Positions 59,498-64,000 of a DNA stretch of 64,000 bases are shown piece after piece. Source of the DNA: Datnioides undecimradiatus (lineage: Eukaryota > Chordata > Actinopteri > Lobotiformes > Datnioididae); NCBI GenBank assembly GCA_008933995.1, contig WARS01001600.1:1178001-1242000 (forward strand), given 5' to 3'. The notes beneath the pieces are model-generated. The model saw nothing but the letters and a program-made list of their open reading frames with translations, ran no database searches and was not told where the DNA came from. Position numbers and translations under genes: made by a program. Position 1 is the first letter of the stretch; each line of letters starts with the position of its first letter.

Positions 59498-60678
59498 GTG
59501 AGATCTTTAATCACCGTTCATCCGTCTGGCATGACACGCGTCTCTGACCTCGTCCTCACAGTGAAACCGACACCACAACAACAACTTTTGAGAATCCATT
59601 TTTCTTCCTGTTTTCCCAAAGAACTCCAGTGTTTTGTTTCCATTTAACCTCTTCTCTTCTTTTCCGTGCTTCCATCCTTCACCTCCCTCGGTCGGGGCTC
59701 GTGCAAAGTGTAGCGCTGCAGCTTGGCGAGAAGCTGAAGTTGAAGTCTGATTTCTTTGCCATTATCAGCGCGCCTGTTTCCCCTCATTTCCACACAAACG
59801 GCTCGTCGGCCTGTGGCGCGGTGCCACAGCCAATGCCAGTCTTTGTAGCTCTTCCAGGTGGGTGATTTATGCGTGGCGCTGAGCCCCCAAAGCGCCACCG
59901 AGCCTCTGTCGTCTCCCTTCTGCCAGGCTTGGCCCCTGATGGGATATAAATCCTTCTCAGACGCCAGCGAACAAACAAACTTTCTCTCTCTTCTTGTTTT
60001 CTTTGCATGGAAATACACCCTCTGTGTCTCCCTTTGACTCGAGCGGAGCACTGATTTCATCTTCCACTTGTTGCCTATCTCTTTATTATCCATCACTTAC
60101 TCTCTGGCTCGACTATTAAACAGAAACCGCTGGCAGAGCAGGACGGAAAAACCTAATTTTGAGAAAACATCAAACAGATATTTTTATTTTTTGGCGGAGA
60201 TCAAAAACATATTTCTGCATTAAAACTGCAGAGAGCGGATTCCTCGTGGATACTTGAGACGTTTAGATTCGAGCATGCAAAACATCTCATTACAAGTTGG
60301 ATTTTCCACCAGAATTTAACTCTGGTCATGGTGAAAATGATTTGAAACAGCATTTAGATCGTCATTTACAGCGGGATTCTTTACTGAGATATATTACATA
60401 TCATATTTGTTCATTTTGGTGAGGATTCAGTGAAACAAATGAAGGCATAGATGCGTCCTCGCTGCCTCTGTCTGCTGCCTCTCTGACACACAACCAGACC
60501 CGACTGTGGCGCTGACATGAGGACGACGAGGGTCCACACCGAGAGGAAGAGGAGGGCGGGGTTAGAAAGAGCAGCAGCAGACGGGGGAAGCGGCGGGTTC
60601 AAACTGGCCTGATCCTTCCGTTTCCACCAGAGGGGTCAGCTGAACACACACCGCTAATTGTTCCCATGCCGTGACTGT

Positions 60679-60705
60679 CACACACACACACACACACACA
60701 CACAC
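60679..60705. repeat. (CA)13 microsatellite
   Basis: Uninterrupted CA array. Confidence 0.97.
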
Positions 60706-60824
60706 TGTGGACTCACTAACCGTGTTGGCACTTACTTCCCCACACAGAAACAGCTCTGATTCATAGAAAATAGTAGAATGCATAGTCTATACACTGACAT
60801 GCACAAACACATGCAGTCACTAAT

Positions 60825-60847
60825 ACACACACACACACACACACACA
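60825..60847. repeat. (AC)11 microsatellite
   Basis: Short AC array 120 bp from the previous one. Confidence 0.95.
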
Positions 60848-61870
60848 GTGCCGTCATGAAATAAAGATCAGGGGTTGAGTCTGTTTTGCCTTTGTTTTCA
60901 TAGCCTGAGTGAGCTGTGCAAAGAGCTGCGCTGTAACTTTAATGATATTTATGACCGTGCACGCACACACATCTGTCTGCAGCTGTCAACTCAGACACAC
61001 ATGCACGTATGAAGACGTGCAAGCTTGAACACACACGCGCACACACACACTGCCGGTGTATACCAGTGTATGCAAGATTGCACAGTCACACACAAACACA
61101 CAGACGCACACTCCAGCCGATGCAATATGCATGTGGGCATAATAAATGGAGATGGCGAGTGGTGTTGCTGCAGACAGGCTCTCAGTGAGACACAGGAGAT
61201 CAGTAGGGGCTCGGAGGAGGGTCAGAGGGTGGAAACACTGTGACGCAGCAGAGGAGTCAAAGCGCTTTGGACAAAGGATGGAAACAATCAAAGCTGGAAC
61301 GAAAAAAGGGAAAGATGGCGGGAGGTAATGTGGGCTGAAGAAGTGGCAGGAGGGCTGTGGCTGCAGTTTCACACACTACACAATAATAGATGGTTATCCG
61401 TGTGTGTGTGTGTGTATTTCCTCTCACTGGGACCAGATGAAGTATCCCTCAGTGTCCGTGGCAATCGACCAAAGCAGCGCAGCTCCAATGATGGATACCA
61501 CCGCACTAATCGCTCCTCCGATGCCTTCTGTTTCTCTCACACATACTTTGCTTCACTCTCACTCATTCATTTATCTCTCCCCCCCTCCCTCCCTCACCCA
61601 CGCCTCCCTTCCAACTCTGCGGCACACAAACAGAAACAAATCACAGATTTAATGAAATTAAGTTGGGGAGGGAGGCCTGCCGGAGGAACGTTTGTTTCAC
61701 GTCTCCTGACAGCTGCCGCAGTGGCGCACCTCAGTCACCTGACTGACTCGCCGGCCCGAGATGACTCCTCTTGAGAAGGAGGCCGACACAATCGTCTTTT
61801 CACACATGGAAAACTGCATCCAGCCACGCAGCTTTCAACAGGCGCCCTTTGGGGAGGATAAATCATTAAG

Positions 61871-61952
61871 GCGGTGGTTCCCAAAAGTGGAGCCCGGGGA
61901 CCAGAAGGGGGTCCGCGAGAGGGGTTCCAGGATCTTCACATATCCTGGAACC
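61871..61952 (+). mobile_element. hAT-type transposon end, remnant with hairpin
   Basis: GCGGTGGTTCCCAAAAGTGG, then GGAGCCCGGGGACC and GGGGGTCCGCGAG, resemble the terminal region of hAT (Charlie-like) DNA transposons, whose ends typically read CAGTGGTTCCCAA followed by GGGGTCC-type sequence. No opposite end or transposase is present, so it is a fragment. Immediately after it GGTTCCAGGAT (61923-61933) and ATCCTGGAACC (61942-61952) form a perfect 11-bp hairpin with an 8-base loop. Confidence 0.45.
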
Positions 61953-63147
61953 TGAACATCCTGGAATTTGAAATGACTTTATTTTTTTCAGTTTGTTGCT
62001 CAGTTTAAAATAAAAAACCCATGTGGGAACAGACCGGTTAAAAGCGTGGTCCCCTCCAGCCTGTCACTTTGATTTAAAATCCATGCTACCTTTCAATCGT
62101 GGGAAAAAATCCAGCTTCAATCTGAAATCATCTGCTCAGGTTCCACAAAACAGGCTGTGGCTCAATCCAGGCTCTGCTGCCTAATCAGTGACCTGGCCTG
62201 CTGACGTTCTCTTATGCTAATGTAAAATAGGGAAAACTGGAATAGCATCCCAACTGGATACGACACCAAAGCAACGTGTGCATGCATTGCAACAACAACG
62301 CACAGACTGAGTGAATGTGAGTGGAGAGACGGGTGCAGCAAGGACTGATGGCTCCACAGCTACCGAATGAGGGGAAAGGATTAGCGTCATTTGACTTCTT
62401 CTGCTGTGGTATTGCAGCCCACACTTGTCGACTGAGCCAGAGCGGCTCAGCAAAACTTCCCACTTGTGACGCAAGATCATAATTCCCACTGTCGGCGCGC
62501 AGAGATAACGTGCGCACCTGCCCTTGAGATGATTTGTTTTGTATCTCAGTTTTACTGCAGCTTCAAAGTCAGCACCAGCCCATATCTACGTCTAATTGGG
62601 TTCTCGGGGATGCCGTCTGACCATCTGGGAACGCGCGGTTTCATTCTGGCGCTGCTTGATATGGAAAAGTTTTCGGGACCGCTGCTGTCGGCCTCCAACA
62701 AACATTATACGTCGGACGGACTGCGGAGGTGTCCTTTCAGAAATGATCCACCCGGGTGTTCTTGCATGCGACTCGCAGCACAAAGGCCCATAGTTCCTGC
62801 AGGACCCCTGGGTGTGAACGGGATGTTCATGCTGACAGGGGAGAGATGGAGGGGGCGGGCAGAGCGGAGCAGGACAGCGGGTGGGGTGGCAGAGGGTCTC
62901 TTCTGATCTCCCATAATCCCCCACTTTGTTTTGGACCCACTCGAAAGCTCTCGCTTGAACAAATACACACTTCTCTGACTGTCTGGCCTTCCAAGACCCC
63001 CCCCTCCCGCCTCCCCCCGTTTCTCCCTCATCTCTCCATCCCCAGACCCCATACAGCGCCTGTCACCAGCACTGTTTTCCTACTTTCATTTTTTTAGCCT
63101 CCCCTGTTTGTTTTCCAAAATAAAAGGCTCATTGAGCGGTGCCCTAA
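61953..63147. other. non-coding, no gene seen
   Basis: Ordinary sequence; the frames at 62.4-63.0 kb (up to 146 codons) overlap on both strands and are unrecognised. Confidence 0.5.
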
Positions 63148-63202
63148 GTGTGTGTGTGTGTGTGTGTGTGTCTGTGTGTGTCTGTGTGTGTGTGTGTGTG
63201 TG
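63148..63202. repeat. (TG)n with TC interruptions
   Basis: TG units interrupted twice by TCTG at 10-bp spacing. Confidence 0.97.
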
Positions 63203-63321
63203 GCTGGTTGTTTTTGCTCTTGCCAGTAGAACCTTAATGACCTGAGCTCCACTCTGCCCAGCTGTCTCCACTCTGCATCAGCATTTAATCTGCACAAAGG
63301 CTACGGGACCACCCCAATGGG

Positions 63322-63322
<1 letters not shown>

Positions 63323-63357
<35 letters not shown>
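63323..63357. repeat. (CA)17 microsatellite
   Basis: Uninterrupted CA array. Confidence 0.98.
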
Positions 63358-63359
<2 letters not shown>

Positions 63360-64000
63360 GTACGCACACACACCTCGCTCACCAGGTAATTATGAACCAA
63401 GGGAGAGAACAGGAGAACAGTCATCCTTTCCTCTCCCCCCCTCCCACCTTCTCTCCGTCTGTACTTCCCCGCTTCCCCAACTCTATTCCCAAGGTTGAAC
63501 ACAGGGGCAATAAGTGTGTGTGTGTGGGTTTTTAAAGCAAACTTTGTGAATTATGAGGAGAAGGGGAGGCTGCGCTGCAACTTAAAGAGCTGAGTTAGCA
63601 GATGGGAGACAATGCACCTCAGGGAGATGGCGGGGAGAGAAATGAAGGCCTGGAGATCAAATCAAGACCTCGAGAATCTCATTCGGCGAGCACGGGAAGT
63701 GCATCGCATGGGGGGAGGCACAATAGAAAAACAAATCACGGGCAGGGAGAAAAAAGCCTCCTCTCTGATATTTCCTGTCCTCTGGATATCGTTCCGAGCT
63801 GGTGTTTGACGTTCAGGTGTGCTGCTGGCTTAATCTTGCATCCAAACCCAGGCTAGCGTGTTGTCAGAGGTGCGGGCTGAAACCAGCTGACCCGTGTTCC
63901 CCGGCACAGTCTGTCCACGGCAGAGACAATGGACAACGCTAACGGCCCCTGTCACTGAGAAATGAGGTGTAAAACATCAGCTTTGATAGGCCGCGGATGA
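63358..64000. other. non-coding, no gene seen
   Basis: Ordinary sequence to the window edge, with a short GT run at about 63515-63526. No frame above 84 codons. Confidence 0.55.

Larger units (their letters stand above)
59498..61870. other. non-coding block, no gene seen
   Basis: Contains CA arrays at 60679-60705 and 60825-60847, interrupted CA runs near 61030-61050 and a GT run at 61400-61416. A TATAAA at 59945-59950 in moderately GC-rich sequence has no convincing downstream frame. Confidence 0.5.

Noticed and set aside
59945..60100. TATAAA with moderately GC-rich upstream sequence as a core promoter
   Set aside because: No credible downstream frame or further core promoter elements.

Overview
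The window looks like non-coding DNA from a ray-finned fish, most likely a percomorph teleost. The evidence is a very high density of (CA)n/(TG)n arrays (about one per kilobase on either strand), mixed AT-rich and GC-rich stretches, no long open reading frames, and fragments resembling dispersed fish repeats: two gypsy-type LTRs, a hAT-type end, and two pieces of short percomorph repeats. The longest open frames, about 240 and 209 codons, run through TG/CA arrays read as Cys-Val or Thr-His and are artefacts. I recognise no known protein, rRNA, intact tRNA or CRISPR array. The DNA is probably intergenic or deep intronic.

Layout: 1-9.5 kb holds a 325-bp purine tract, AT arrays and an inverted pair of nuclear-receptor half-site arrays at 1.9 and 3.0 kb. 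9.5-16 kb holds homeodomain-core-rich stretches, a strong G-quadruplex motif and a GC-rich patch with three CCAAT boxes spaced exactly 43 bp apart. 16-36 kb is dominated by CA/TG arrays, densest at 27.3-28.4 and 29.6-31.7 kb, with an old tandem duplication near 21 kb. 36.4-36.9 kb is a probable solo LTR. It is followed by the one open frame worth testing (37367-37819), which has a TATA-like box, a good start context and a hydrophobic segment between charged flanks.

38-50 kb is mostly quiet sequence with regulatory-looking motifs (a CCAAT/ATTGG inverted repeat and two nuclear-receptor DR1 sites). 50.2-50.7 kb is a second LTR-like element. 54.8-56.5 kb is another microsatellite block. 57.7-64 kb holds two short alternating GC tracts, a percomorph repeat fragment, an exon-like interval and a hAT-like end with a perfect hairpin.

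No set of genes working together can be described. I see no evidence for a novel multi-gene system. The main value here is a few candidate regulatory sites, one candidate small membrane-protein frame, and the repeat map. Calls of conserved regulatory elements rest on base composition and motifs only and need cross-species alignment.
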